Part shown: positions 7,770 through 15,709 of the stretch, one piece after another
Layout of the letters: each line of letters starts with the position of its first letter
How positions within the stretch are numbered: position 1 is the first letter of the stretch
NCBI GenBank assembly: GCA_046318595.1
Contig: JBKCTV010000045.1
Span: 1 to 16,726 of the forward strand
Direction: 5' to 3'
Source of the DNA: DAITMV01 sp046318595
GTDB taxonomy: Bacteria; Pseudomonadota; Gammaproteobacteria; Burkholderiales; Burkholderiaceae_B
Length of the DNA: 16,726 bases
Notes under the pieces: model-generated
Seen by the model: the letters and a program-made list of their open reading frames with translations, nothing else
What the model was told of the DNA's origin: nothing
The model's database searches: none
Program-made: the position numbers and the translations under genes

Positions 7770-8873
7770 ATGCAGAATAAAAGTTTGCTGGTGGGAGTCG
7801 ATTTCGGGACGCCCGATTTCGAATACGATATGGAGGAGCTGCGTTTGTTGGCCGAGTCGGCCGGCGCGCATGTCCGACAGATGCTGACCTGCCGGCGCAA
7901 GAGCCCGGACGCGGCATTGTTCGTCGGGTCCGGCAAGGCTCAGGAAATCGCTGACGCCGTCGCTACCCATGAAGCCGAGCTGGTAATTTTCAATCACGTG
8001 CTGGCACCCATTCAGCAGCGCAACCTCGAAAACGTTCTCAAGGTCCGAGTGCTGGACCGCAATAGTCTGATCCTAGATATTTTCGCGTTACGCGCCAAAA
8101 GCTTCGAAGGCAAGTTGCAGGTCGAGCTGGCCCAGTTGCAGCACCTTTCCACCCGGCTGGTGCGCGCGTGGAGTCACCTGGAACGCCAGAAGGGCGGGAT
8201 CGGTTTGCGCGGTCCGGGCGAAACCCAGCTCGAACTCGACAAGCGCATGATCGGCGACAAGATCCGTCAGCTCAAGCTCCGCCTGGACAAGCTTGCCAAA
8301 CAGCGTCTGACGCAGCGCCGCCAGCGCGACCGGCGAGGGCTTTTTTCGGTATCGCTGGTGGGCGATACCAATGCCGGAAAATCGACTTTATTCAATACCC
8401 TGACCCATGCGAACGCTTATGCGGCGGATCAACTGTTTGCGACGCTGGACACCACGACGCGTCGGTTGTTTCTGGCGCCGGGTGTGCAGGTGACGCTGGC
8501 CGACACGGTCGGCTTCATTCGCGACCTGCCGCCGCAGTTGGTCGAGGCTTTTAAGGCGACCCTCGAGCAAACCGTGAATGCCGATCTGCTGTTGCATGTG
8601 GTCGATGTGGCCAGTCCGACGCGCTTCGAGCAGATCGCCCAAGTCAACTTGATTCTGGAAGAAATCGGTGCCGCGGCCATTCCGCAAATCATCGTCTGGA
8701 ACAAAATCGATGTCGTTCACCGCGCGCCCGAAATCGAGTATCACGAAAATGGTAATATGTCGTCCGTTAGCATCAGTGCCCGCTTTTCCCTCGGGTTGGA
8801 TCGTTTGCGGCAGTGTTTGCTGCAAACGGCATCGAATTTTTATGAGGTCGTCGAAGGTGATGCAATCGGATAA
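7770..8873 (+). CDS. hflX: GTPase HflX, short form lacking the C-terminal domain
   Basis: A 367-residue ribosome-associated GTPase; HflX splits 70S ribosomes, notably after heat stress. The N-terminal HflX domain spans about 5-115, then the helical linker contains HLERQKGGIGLRGPGETQLE at 136-155. The G domain has G1 GDTNAGKST at 198-206, the ATLD switch segment at 224-227, G3 DTVG at 245-248, G4 NKID at 311-314 and G5 SA at 336-337. G1 carries Asp where E. coli has Tyr (GYTNAGKST). The protein ends about 20 residues after the G domain, while E. coli HflX (426 aa) continues with a further domain of about 60 residues. ATG 7770 has a poor Shine-Dalgarno; in-frame CTG codons upstream cannot be excluded. 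Its last 14 bp overlap hflK. Confidence 0.95.
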   Translation: MQNKSLLVGVDFGTPDFEYDMEELRLLAESAGAHVRQMLTCRRKSPDAALFVGSGKAQEIADAVATHEAELVIFNHVLAPIQQRNLENVLKVRVLDRNSLILDIFALRAKSFEGKLQVELAQLQHLSTRLVRAWSHLERQKGGIGLRGPGETQLELDKRMIGDKIRQLKLRLDKLAKQRLTQRRQRDRRGLFSVSLVGDTNAGKSTLFNTLTHANAYAADQLFATLDTTTRRLFLAPGVQVTLADTVGFIRDLPPQLVEAFKATLEQTVNADLLLHVVDVASPTRFEQIAQVNLILEEIGAAAIPQIIVWNKIDVVHRAPEIEYHENGNMSSVSISARFSLGLDRLRQCLLQTASNFYEVVEGDAIG

Positions 8874-10152
8874 GGTTTTATCGGGTAACGACCCGGGCTG
8901 GGGCCGACAGGAAGGCGACGGGCCGACGCCGTTGCCGACTCAGGGTTCGCGTAATAAGCCATCGTCCAATGGACCGCCCGATCTCGAGGCTTTGTGGAAC
9001 GACCTGCAAGTCCGCCTTTCGCGGCTGTTCGGCGGAAAAGGCGGGCCCCGGCCGCCCCATGAACCCCGGTCGATGCCGCGGCCGCGGAGTTGGGGTTCGG
9101 TTCTGCTGGTCATTGTTCTGTTGTGGCTGGGCAGTGGTTTCTTCATCATTCAGGAAGGTCAAGTCGGCGTAATCAGTCAATTTGGCCGCTATCACCACAC
9201 CACAGGTCCGGGTATTCAGTGGCGCCTGCCCTATCCGATTCAAAACAAAGAGACCGTCAACGTTTCGCAGATTCGTACCATCGAGGTTGGTTACCGCGAC
9301 AACATGCGTACCAAGGTAGCCAACGAATCCCTGATGCTGACCGACGACGAAAATATCATCGACATGCAGTTTGCCGTGCAGTACCGTATCAAAAATGCCG
9401 CCGAATATCTTTTCAATAACCGCAATGCCGAGGATACGGTCATGCAGGCCGCCGAAACATCGATCCGCGAAGTAGTGGGGCGCAACAAAATGGATTTTGT
9501 TTTGTATGAAGGCCGTGAACAGGTTGGACTGCAAGTAGCCCAGCTCATGCAACACACCCTCGACCGCTACAAGGTCGGCATCATCGTCTCCAACGTTACG
9601 GTGCAAAACGCCCAGCCGCCGGCGCAGGTGCAGGCCGCTTTCGACGATGCCGTCAAAGCCGGGCAGGACCGCGAACGCTTGAAAAATGAAGGCCAGGCGT
9701 ACGCGAATGACGTCATTCCCAAAGCCAAAGGGTCAGCCGCGCGCTTGCTGGAAGAGGCGCAGGGCTACAAGCAGCGCATTCTGGCGCAGGCCGAGGGCGA
9801 TGCATCCCGTTTCAAAGCCGTGCTCAGCGAATATGCCAAAGCGCCAGCCGTCACGCGCGAGCGGCTTTATCTCGAAACCATGCAGCAGGTCTACAGCAAC
9901 GTAAGTAAAGTGTTGAACGAAAGTCGGCAGGGCAGCTCGATGCTGTATCTGCCGCTCGACAAGTTGATCAATCAGTCCCGCGGCAACGATACCGGCGCTG
10001 TGGCTGCTCCCCAGGCGGCCGGCGGCGGCAGTTTATCGGCTGGAGAAGTCAATGGCGGGGCGGACGGTCTTGCCGGCGCCGCCACGAGCCGTTACGACAC
10101 TGGTGAGTCGCGGTCCGAGGGGTTCCGCAACCGTGAACGCGAGGTCCGCTGA
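8860..10152 (+). CDS. hflK: HflK, membrane regulator of FtsH protease (SPFH/band 7)
   Basis: A 430-residue subunit of the HflKC complex, a large cage on the periplasmic side of the inner membrane that encloses and restrains the FtsH protease. The N-terminus is a Gly/Pro-rich cytoplasmic stretch (1-77, with NDPGWG near the start as in other HflK proteins), one TM helix at about 78-97, then the SPFH domain starting EGQVGVISQFGRY at 99-111, followed by a long Ala/Glu-rich helix. The C-terminal tail is low-complexity, Gly/Ala/Ser-rich. ATG 8860 is preferred (GAAGG just before it, homologous start), giving a 14-bp overlap with hflX. An in-frame ATG at 8842 is the alternative. The frame is open back to 8668, but that part reads as out-of-frame hflX. 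The stop shares one base with the hflC start (TGATG). Confidence 0.95.
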   Translation: MQSDKVLSGNDPGWGRQEGDGPTPLPTQGSRNKPSSNGPPDLEALWNDLQVRLSRLFGGKGGPRPPHEPRSMPRPRSWGSVLLVIVLLWLGSGFFIIQEGQVGVISQFGRYHHTTGPGIQWRLPYPIQNKETVNVSQIRTIEVGYRDNMRTKVANESLMLTDDENIIDMQFAVQYRIKNAAEYLFNNRNAEDTVMQAAETSIREVVGRNKMDFVLYEGREQVGLQVAQLMQHTLDRYKVGIIVSNVTVQNAQPPAQVQAAFDDAVKAGQDRERLKNEGQAYANDVIPKAKGSAARLLEEAQGYKQRILAQAEGDASRFKAVLSEYAKAPAVTRERLYLETMQQVYSNVSKVLNESRQGSSMLYLPLDKLINQSRGNDTGAVAAPQAAGGGSLSAGEVNGGADGLAGAATSRYDTGESRSEGFRNREREVR

Positions 10153-11051
10153 TGAATCGCCTGTTTCCTGTGTTGGCTTCCGTATTTCTTGTGCTGATGC
10201 TCGCATCCTCTTGTCTATTTATCGTTGATCAGCGTCAGTACGCCATCGTCTTTGCGCTTGGCGAAGTCAAACGCGTGGTGTCCGAGCCGGGTTTGCATGC
10301 CAAGCTGCCGCCACCGTTCCAAAACATCGTTTATCTCGATCGACGCGTCCTGACCATCGATACTCCCCAGACCGATCGCTTCATCACCGCCGAAAAGAAA
10401 AACCTGCTGATCGACTCCTACGTGAAATGGCGTATCGCCAATCCGCGTCTTTATTATGTCAGCTTCATAGGTGACGAAAAACGCGCTCAGGATCGGATGA
10501 ATCAGATCGTCAAAGCGGCGCTGAACGAAGAAATTACCAAGCGCACTGTGCGCGAAGTGGTGTCCGGACAGCGCAGCATGGTTATGAGCTCGGTCGTCAA
10601 GAAAGTATCGGACGATGCTCGGCAAATCGGTGTCGAAATTATTGATGTTCGCCTCAAGCGGGTCGATTTTCTGCCCGAAATCAGCGACTCCGTTTATCGA
10701 CGCATGGAGGCCGAGCGTAAGCGCGTGGCCAACGAGCTGCGATCCACCGGCGGTGCTGAGTCCGAACAGGTTCGTGCCGACGCCGACAAGCAGCGCGAAA
10801 TAATTCTCGCCGAGGCTTACCGCGATGCGCAGCGTCTCACAGGGGAGGGCGATGCGGCGGCATCGAGCATCTATAACGGCGCATTTGGTCAAAACCCCGA
10901 GTTTTTCGCTTTCTACCGCAGCCTCGAAGCTTATCGCCAATCGTTCAAAAGCAAGTCCGACGTGATGGTGCTCGATCCCCAATCCGACTTTTTCCGTTTC
11001 ATGCGCAGCCCGGGGGGCGCGGGCTCATTTTCCGGTAAAACCGGCAAATAA
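10152..11051 (+). CDS. hflC: HflC, membrane regulator of FtsH protease (SPFH/band 7)
   Basis: A 299-residue partner of HflK. An N-terminal signal-anchor helix is at about 5-24, followed directly by the SPFH domain (VDQRQYAIVFALGEVKRV at 25-42; EPGLHAKLPPPFQNIVYLDRR at about 45-65). A conserved coiled coil lies at about 190-230 (YRRMEAERKRVANELRS then the AEAYRDAQR segment). A flexible Gly/Ser tail ends the protein. GAGG at 10141-10144 serves as Shine-Dalgarno inside the end of hflK; the 1-bp stop/start overlap implies coupled translation and equal production of the two subunits. Length and motifs are normal for the family. Confidence 0.96.
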   Translation: MNRLFPVLASVFLVLMLASSCLFIVDQRQYAIVFALGEVKRVVSEPGLHAKLPPPFQNIVYLDRRVLTIDTPQTDRFITAEKKNLLIDSYVKWRIANPRLYYVSFIGDEKRAQDRMNQIVKAALNEEITKRTVREVVSGQRSMVMSSVVKKVSDDARQIGVEIIDVRLKRVDFLPEISDSVYRRMEAERKRVANELRSTGGAESEQVRADADKQREIILAEAYRDAQRLTGEGDAAASSIYNGAFGQNPEFFAFYRSLEAYRQSFKSKSDVMVLDPQSDFFRFMRSPGGAGSFSGKTGK

Positions 11052-11065
11052 TTAAGCATTCGTCC

Positions 11066-12268
11066 ATGTCCGCCTGGTTATTACCCGAGTCGATCGCCGA
11101 TATATTGCCGTATGAGGCTCGCTGCATCGAGGAGATGCGTCGCCGGTTGCTCGATCGTTTCCGCTGTTATGGTTACGAATTGGTAATGCCGCCGCTGCTG
11201 GAGTATGTAGAATCGTTGCTGACCGGGACCGGTCATGCGCTCGGCCTCAAAACTTTCAAGTTGGTCGATCAGTTGTCCGGGCGCACGCTGGGTCTGCGCG
11301 CTGACATCACGCCCCAGGTGGCGCGAATCGATGCGCACCTGCTCAATCGTCCGGGTGTCACGCGGCTTTGCTATTGTGGACCGGTGGTGCATACCTTGCC
11401 GGCAGGTCTGAACACCACGCGCGAACCTCTGCAATGCGGCGCCGAGCTCTATGGTTATGCCGGTGTCGAGGCGGACTTCGAAATTGTTTGTCTGGCGATC
11501 GATGCCTTGCAACTCGGGCAAGTCGATGCGTTGCGGCTGGATATTTGTCATGCCGGCCTGCTCGATGCCTTATTGTCCGAAGATGGTCTCGGTGTTTCTT
11601 TGTCGAACGAGCTGAGTATGCAGCTTCACGGCTGGTTGGCCGCGAAAGACGGCGCTGCCTTGGCTGCGGCGCTTTCCGCCATTCCCGCGAGTGCCGCGAA
11701 AGATGGCTTGCTGGCTTTGACTTCGTTGTATGGCCCCGCGCTGGGCGACCATGGCGTATTGGCGCAGGCTGAACGGCTTTTGCCGGATACGCCGCGCGTG
11801 CGTCTGGCGCTCGACGAGTTGGCGCGGCTGGCCCATGAAGTGTCGCTCGCTTACCCGGATGTGCCAGTGTTGGTCGACTTGGCTGATTTGCACGGTTATG
11901 AGTACCATACCGGGCTGATGTTTTCGATTTACGCCCAACGCAACACCAATGCACTGGTGCGTGGCGGGCGTTACGACGAGGTCGGAAAAGTATTCGGTCG
12001 GGCGCGCCCGGCGACCGGGTTTTCCGTCGACCTCCGCGAGCTGGTGCGGTATGCTCTGCCTAATAGCGCCCACACGGCTGCAATTCGCGCGCCATGGTCG
12101 CCCGACCCGGCGCTGGCGCGGGCTATCCGTGGGTTGCGCGAACAGGGCGAGGTCGTCGTTCAGAGTCTGCCCGGCGCCGAGCCAGAAGGGCAGGAATTTA
12201 AATGCGACCGCGAGTTGTCCTTAAGTTCCAGCACATGGTACGTGCAGCCCATCAAGTCCCTTACATGA
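11066..12268 (+). CDS. hisZ: HisZ, ATP phosphoribosyltransferase regulatory subunit
   Basis: A 400-residue paralogue of histidyl-tRNA synthetase that lost aminoacylation and instead binds short-form HisG to give an active, histidine-inhibited first enzyme of histidine biosynthesis. The class II synthetase-like core is visible: motif 2-type region GLRADITPQVARIDAH around 73-88, the LLEYVESLL segment at about 44-52, and the later GYEYHTGLMFSIYA and RGGRYDEVGKVFG segments around 278-313, which are typical HisZ positions. The anticodon-binding domain of HisRS is absent, as expected. It starts 15 bp after hflC; the ATG at 11066 has no obvious Shine-Dalgarno. hisG is not in this window; presence of hisZ implies that a short HisG is encoded elsewhere. 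It sits between hflC and purA, an order known in several gammaproteobacteria. Confidence 0.95.
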   Translation: MSAWLLPESIADILPYEARCIEEMRRRLLDRFRCYGYELVMPPLLEYVESLLTGTGHALGLKTFKLVDQLSGRTLGLRADITPQVARIDAHLLNRPGVTRLCYCGPVVHTLPAGLNTTREPLQCGAELYGYAGVEADFEIVCLAIDALQLGQVDALRLDICHAGLLDALLSEDGLGVSLSNELSMQLHGWLAAKDGAALAAALSAIPASAAKDGLLALTSLYGPALGDHGVLAQAERLLPDTPRVRLALDELARLAHEVSLAYPDVPVLVDLADLHGYEYHTGLMFSIYAQRNTNALVRGGRYDEVGKVFGRARPATGFSVDLRELVRYALPNSAHTAAIRAPWSPDPALARAIRGLREQGEVVVQSLPGAEPEGQEFKCDRELSLSSSTWYVQPIKSLT

Positions 12269-12275
12269 GGATTCA

Positions 12276-13583
<1,308 letters not shown>

Positions 13584-13610
13584 TGGGTTGCCAGGCAGCG
13601 GTTCCTCGGC

Positions 13611-14132
13611 ATGAGCACTGAGCCATTGAAGGTCGGCTGGGAACAATACCATCGCTTGATCGAACGTCTGGCGCTACAGATTCACGATAGCGGTTGGGCT
13701 TTCGATACGGTTTTGGGCTTGGCGCGCGGCGGTTTACGGGTGGCCGACGTTCTGTCGCGGATTTTCAAGAAGCCGTTGGCGGTGGTCGCCGCCAGTTCTT
13801 ATCGCGACGAGAACGGCACGGTGCAGGGCGATTTGTATATTTCTGCCCGCATCGCGACTACGGCTTCGAAGATCGGGCCGCGCGTCCTACTGGTCGACGA
13901 CCTTGCCGATTCCGGACGGACGCTGGCGATGGTTGCGCCGCATCTGAAAAATGCCGAGAACGGGATAGAGGCGGTGCGAACTGCGGTATTGTGGTTGAAA
14001 GGCATATCGGCGTTTCGGCCGGACTATTTCGTCGAATCCCTGCCGGATAATCCGTGGATTCATCAGCCTTTTGAATATTACGATATGATCACGCCAGATG
14101 CCTTACGTCGTGAGGCGCAGGACGCCGTGTAA
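13611..14132 (+). CDS. Type I phosphoribosyltransferase (xanthine/hypoxanthine-guanine PRTase-like)
   Basis: A 173-residue PRTase. It would transfer the phosphoribosyl group from PRPP to a base, most likely a purine. The PRPP-binding motif VLLVDDLADSGRTL is at 92-105, the two acidic residues followed by the phosphate-binding loop. LGLARGGLRVADVLS at 35-49 is the PPi-binding loop of the Gpt/xanthine PRTase type, and the flexible loop follows at about 60-75. It lies 27 bp after purA on the same strand, which suits a purine salvage enzyme whose product could be IMP or a related nucleotide. Which base is used cannot be read from the sequence. It ends the conserved block; minus-strand accessory genes follow. 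Confidence 0.9.
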   Translation: MSTEPLKVGWEQYHRLIERLALQIHDSGWAFDTVLGLARGGLRVADVLSRIFKKPLAVVAASSYRDENGTVQGDLYISARIATTASKIGPRVLLVDDLADSGRTLAMVAPHLKNAENGIEAVRTAVLWLKGISAFRPDYFVESLPDNPWIHQPFEYYDMITPDALRREAQDAV

Positions 14133-14206
14133 TGGTGAACTTTTGGCAGATCAGCCGAGCGGTGAAGTCCTATGAACGGCTAAATGCTATCGCGTCAGCC
14201 AGTAGG

Positions 14207-14449
14207 TCATTCTTCAAATCGTTCGCCTACGCGCGCGGCAATTTGCTGCGGTGTATGCACATCGGCAATTTTGCTGGCTTTTGCCTGGTCGAGTGACCGG
14301 AGCAGCGCTGCTTCAAAAAGCATTCGCTCTGCTTGCTCGCGGCTAACCACTTGCTCGCCAATCCGCCACGTTCCTTTTTCAAAGAACTCGTCGGTCAACT
14401 CGGGAGCGTCGTCGGGGTCAACCCATGCTGCGTTTGCTTCATCAGGCAT
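14207..14449 (-). CDS. Third gene of the HigBA operon, small acidic protein, antitoxin-like N-terminus
   Basis: An 80-residue hydrophilic protein starting at ATG 14449-14447, inside the last codons of higA (8-bp overlap), which implies translational coupling. The first half, DDAPELTDEFFEKGTWRIG at 13-31, resembles the N-terminal stretch seen in BrnA-like or CopG-type antitoxins (a DAPE-type start followed by an RIG element). The second half is helical, with SREQAERMLFEAALLRSL, and does not show a clear ribbon-helix-helix. No cognate toxin gene lies next to it: only 74 bp separate it from the phosphoribosyltransferase. It could be an accessory or third component of HigBA, or an orphan antitoxin. 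The frame is open upstream to 14569 but that part is out-of-frame higA. Confidence 0.65.
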   Translation of the reverse strand: MPDEANAAWVDPDDAPELTDEFFEKGTWRIGEQVVSREQAERMLFEAALLRSLDQAKASKIADVHTPQQIAARVGERFEE

Positions 14450-14738
14450 GGGCCGCCACCGCGATTGGATGAACCCCCAGCGATTCCCGCTGAGTCTGCA
14501 TTTGCCAAAGGTCGTAGGCCGCCTGGTGACCCAGCCAACTCTCGGCGCTTTTGCCGAACGCAATCTCAAGCCGCATAGCCATTTCCGGCGTCACTGCAGC
14601 TTTGCCATTCACAATTTCCGACAGCGTTTTACGCGAGACGTTGAGCTGCTCGGCGGCCTTGGTGATCGACAGTTTGATCGGTTTGAGCCACATCGCGGAC
14701 AAAATTTCGCCCGGGTGCGGCGGGTTATGCATGCGCAT
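14442..14738 (-). CDS. higA: HigA-type antitoxin, XRE-family DNA-binding protein
   Basis: A 98-residue antitoxin. It opens with the family signature MHNPPHPGEIL (residues 3-13) and has an XRE helix-turn-helix at about 22-60: SITKAAEQLNVSRKTLSEIV, followed by the conserved ALAV-type segment TPEMAMRLEIAFG. In HigBA systems the antitoxin follows the toxin and represses the shared promoter by binding an operator palindrome. GGAG at 14748-14745 is a good Shine-Dalgarno six bases before the ATG. It is 15 bp downstream of higB and overlaps the third gene by 8 bp. Confidence 0.93.
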   Translation of the reverse strand: MRMHNPPHPGEILSAMWLKPIKLSITKAAEQLNVSRKTLSEIVNGKAAVTPEMAMRLEIAFGKSAESWLGHQAAYDLWQMQTQRESLGVHPIAVAAHA

Positions 14739-14753
14739 GACGGTCTCCGTTCA

Positions 14754-15032
14754 TCAATGATAGTCCTGGTAATTCACGACGTGGGCGTCGCCGTTCTCGA
14801 ATTGAAACGTAATGCGCCAATTCGCTTGCACCGTGACCGACCACATGCCGGCCATATTGCCTTTGAGCTGATGCAGGCGCAGGACAGGCGCGTCCATGTC
14901 CAATATGTCACCCGCCTGATCGAGCATCGCCAAGATCAGCGCCAGGCGTTTGGCATGAACGGCTCTGATACCGGCCTTGCTGCCTGTCGAAAAGAAAACC
15001 TCCAGGCCTTTGTGCGCAAACGTTTTGATCAT
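14754..15032 (-). CDS. higB: HigB-type toxin (RelE-fold mRNA interferase)
   Basis: A 92-residue RelE/HigB-fold toxin expected to cleave mRNA at the ribosome. The N-terminus MIKTFAHKGLEVFF and the stretch RLHQLKGNMAGMWSVTVQAN at about 52-71 (RLH.LKG...G.WS..V..NWRI), then WRITFQFENGDAHVVNYQDYH, match the plasmid-maintenance killer-type HigB family over its full length. The catalytic basic residues and the C-terminal tyrosine/histidine pair (YQDYH) are present. The ATG at 15032-15030 is set by homology. The frame stays open to 15497, but upstream sequence crosses the operator and the 23-bp repeats and gives repetitive translation. There is no Shine-Dalgarno; the promoter -10 box ends only six bases upstream, so the mRNA may be leaderless. 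Confidence 0.93.
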   Translation of the reverse strand: MIKTFAHKGLEVFFSTGSKAGIRAVHAKRLALILAMLDQAGDILDMDAPVLRLHQLKGNMAGMWSVTVQANWRITFQFENGDAHVVNYQDYH

Positions 15033-15038
15033 GGCGCG

Positions 15039-15067
15039 ATTGTAACCCTTTGGGTTACGAATAGCAA
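15039..15067 (-). promoter_or_regulatory. Promoter and operator palindrome of the higBA operon
   Basis: On the minus strand TTGCTA (15067-15062, four of six matches to the -35 consensus) and TACAAT (15044-15039, five of six to the -10) are separated by exactly 17 bp. The spacer contains a perfect 7-bp inverted repeat with a three-base centre, GTAACCC-AAA-GGGTTAC on the minus strand (15058-15042), which overlaps the -10. This is the expected position for autorepression by a HigA-HigB complex. The -10 ends six bases before the higB ATG. Confidence 0.7.
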
Positions 15068-15188
15068 TCAAGCACAGCAGGTTAAACCGAGCGGGGGTAT
15101 GGCTATGTGATTCGATTTCAACCCGCGTGGACCTGTGGGTGGTCTTGCAACACGTTACTAAAAAAGCCCCCGCGCTGCTACGCCTGAA

Positions 15189-15282
15189 GTGTCCAGTTTG
15201 CGCTGGAATTGGTGATCGATTTGCCGTGGAATGAGTGTCCAGTTTGCGGCGGAATGGGTGTCCAGTTTGGCTGGAATACGCA
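15189..15282. repeat. Four tandem 23-bp repeats, IS21-like multiple-end sequence
   Basis: Units start at 15189, 15212, 15235 and 15258, an exact 23-bp spacing. The consensus is GTGTCCAGTTTGCGCTGGAAT followed by two variable bases; the second unit is degenerate (GTGATCGATTTGC) and the fourth is one base shorter. The array ends in GGAATACGCA. IS21-family elements carry several such transposase-binding repeats at their ends and have TG...CA termini, and this form of repeat is common at annotated IS21-family ends. No istA or istB coding sequence is present on either side, so this is probably a relic or solo end. The likely outer edge is at 15282. Confidence 0.65.
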
Positions 15283-15654
15283 GCACCTGCTGTGGCGGGG
15301 TAAAGAAGGTCGTGCGAACGCGCATCAAAACGCCACGGCCGCACCAACCACCGGCAACGCATGGGTGAGCGACGGCAACCAACGCGGAGATGAACATGTA
15401 GCGCACCTACACAGGGCATTGCCTCCGATCTGCATTCTTGGGCAGAGGGAATCGGTCGGCCTGAAATACGGTGAAATCGAACAAAACCGTCGGGCATGGC
15501 ATCGTTTGACGGCTTTACAGTGGGGGCGTCGCCGCAATGGCGACGATGGTGACGACGGCGGTCAATTGCGGAGATCGAATTGGCCGCAAAACGCCGTGAC
15601 CGTCAAAGAGATATTTCCATAGCGAGAAAAAACACGCGCATTGAGTCCGGGCTT
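15283..15654. other. Non-coding stretch between IS21-like repeats and attC-like site
   Basis: About 370 bp in which I see no convincing gene. A plus-strand frame reaches from 15209 to 15622, but it begins inside the 23-bp repeats, has no internal Met after residue 16 and has an implausible Trp/Arg/Gly-rich composition. Minus-strand frames are short and Cys/Arg-rich. No strong promoter, terminator or RNA fold was found. It could be degraded cassette or IS sequence. Confidence 0.5.
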
Positions 15655-15709
15655 GTCCAACAAACGGTTCAGATCGTGGCTTCGCACGATCTAACCTTAC
15701 TCGTTATGC
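15655..15709 (+). other. attC-like integron recombination site (first)
   Basis: A 55-bp imperfect palindrome with the parts of an attC site in order. R'' is GTCCAAC (15655-15661), then L'' starting GGTTC AGATCGTG (15666-15678), a GCTTCG loop (15679-15684), L' CACGATCTAACC (15685-15696), and R' GTTATGC (15703-15709). The stem pairs over 12 bp with one unpaired C after GGTT. This is the same position as the extrahelical base in the attC of the aadA cassettes and in the Vibrio repeats, which sets the orientation as plus. Recombination would occur between G15703 and T15704. The stop codon of the minus-strand gene to the right lies in R'. An alternative reading is an intrinsic terminator for that gene (stem followed by GTTTGTT on the minus strand). 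Confidence 0.75.

Noticed and set aside
8668..8859. Long N-terminal extension of hflK
   Set aside because: It overlaps conserved hflX codons in another frame and has no SPFH-family similarity; the HflK-like NDPGWG start follows ATG 8860.
14724..14730. GTTATGC, identical to the attC core box, near the higA start
   Set aside because: It encodes the conserved HigA residues MHNP on the minus strand and has no paired stem around it.
15189..15282. CRISPR array
   Set aside because: The repeats are directly adjacent with a 23-bp period and no unique spacers.
15033..15497. N-terminal extension of higB in the same frame
   Set aside because: It would translate the operator and the 23-bp repeats into a repetitive peptide; HigB homologues start at MIKTF.
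15209..15622. A 137-codon plus-strand open frame
   Set aside because: It starts inside the 23-bp repeats, has no Met after residue 16 and has a Trp/Arg/Gly-rich composition without recognisable motifs.
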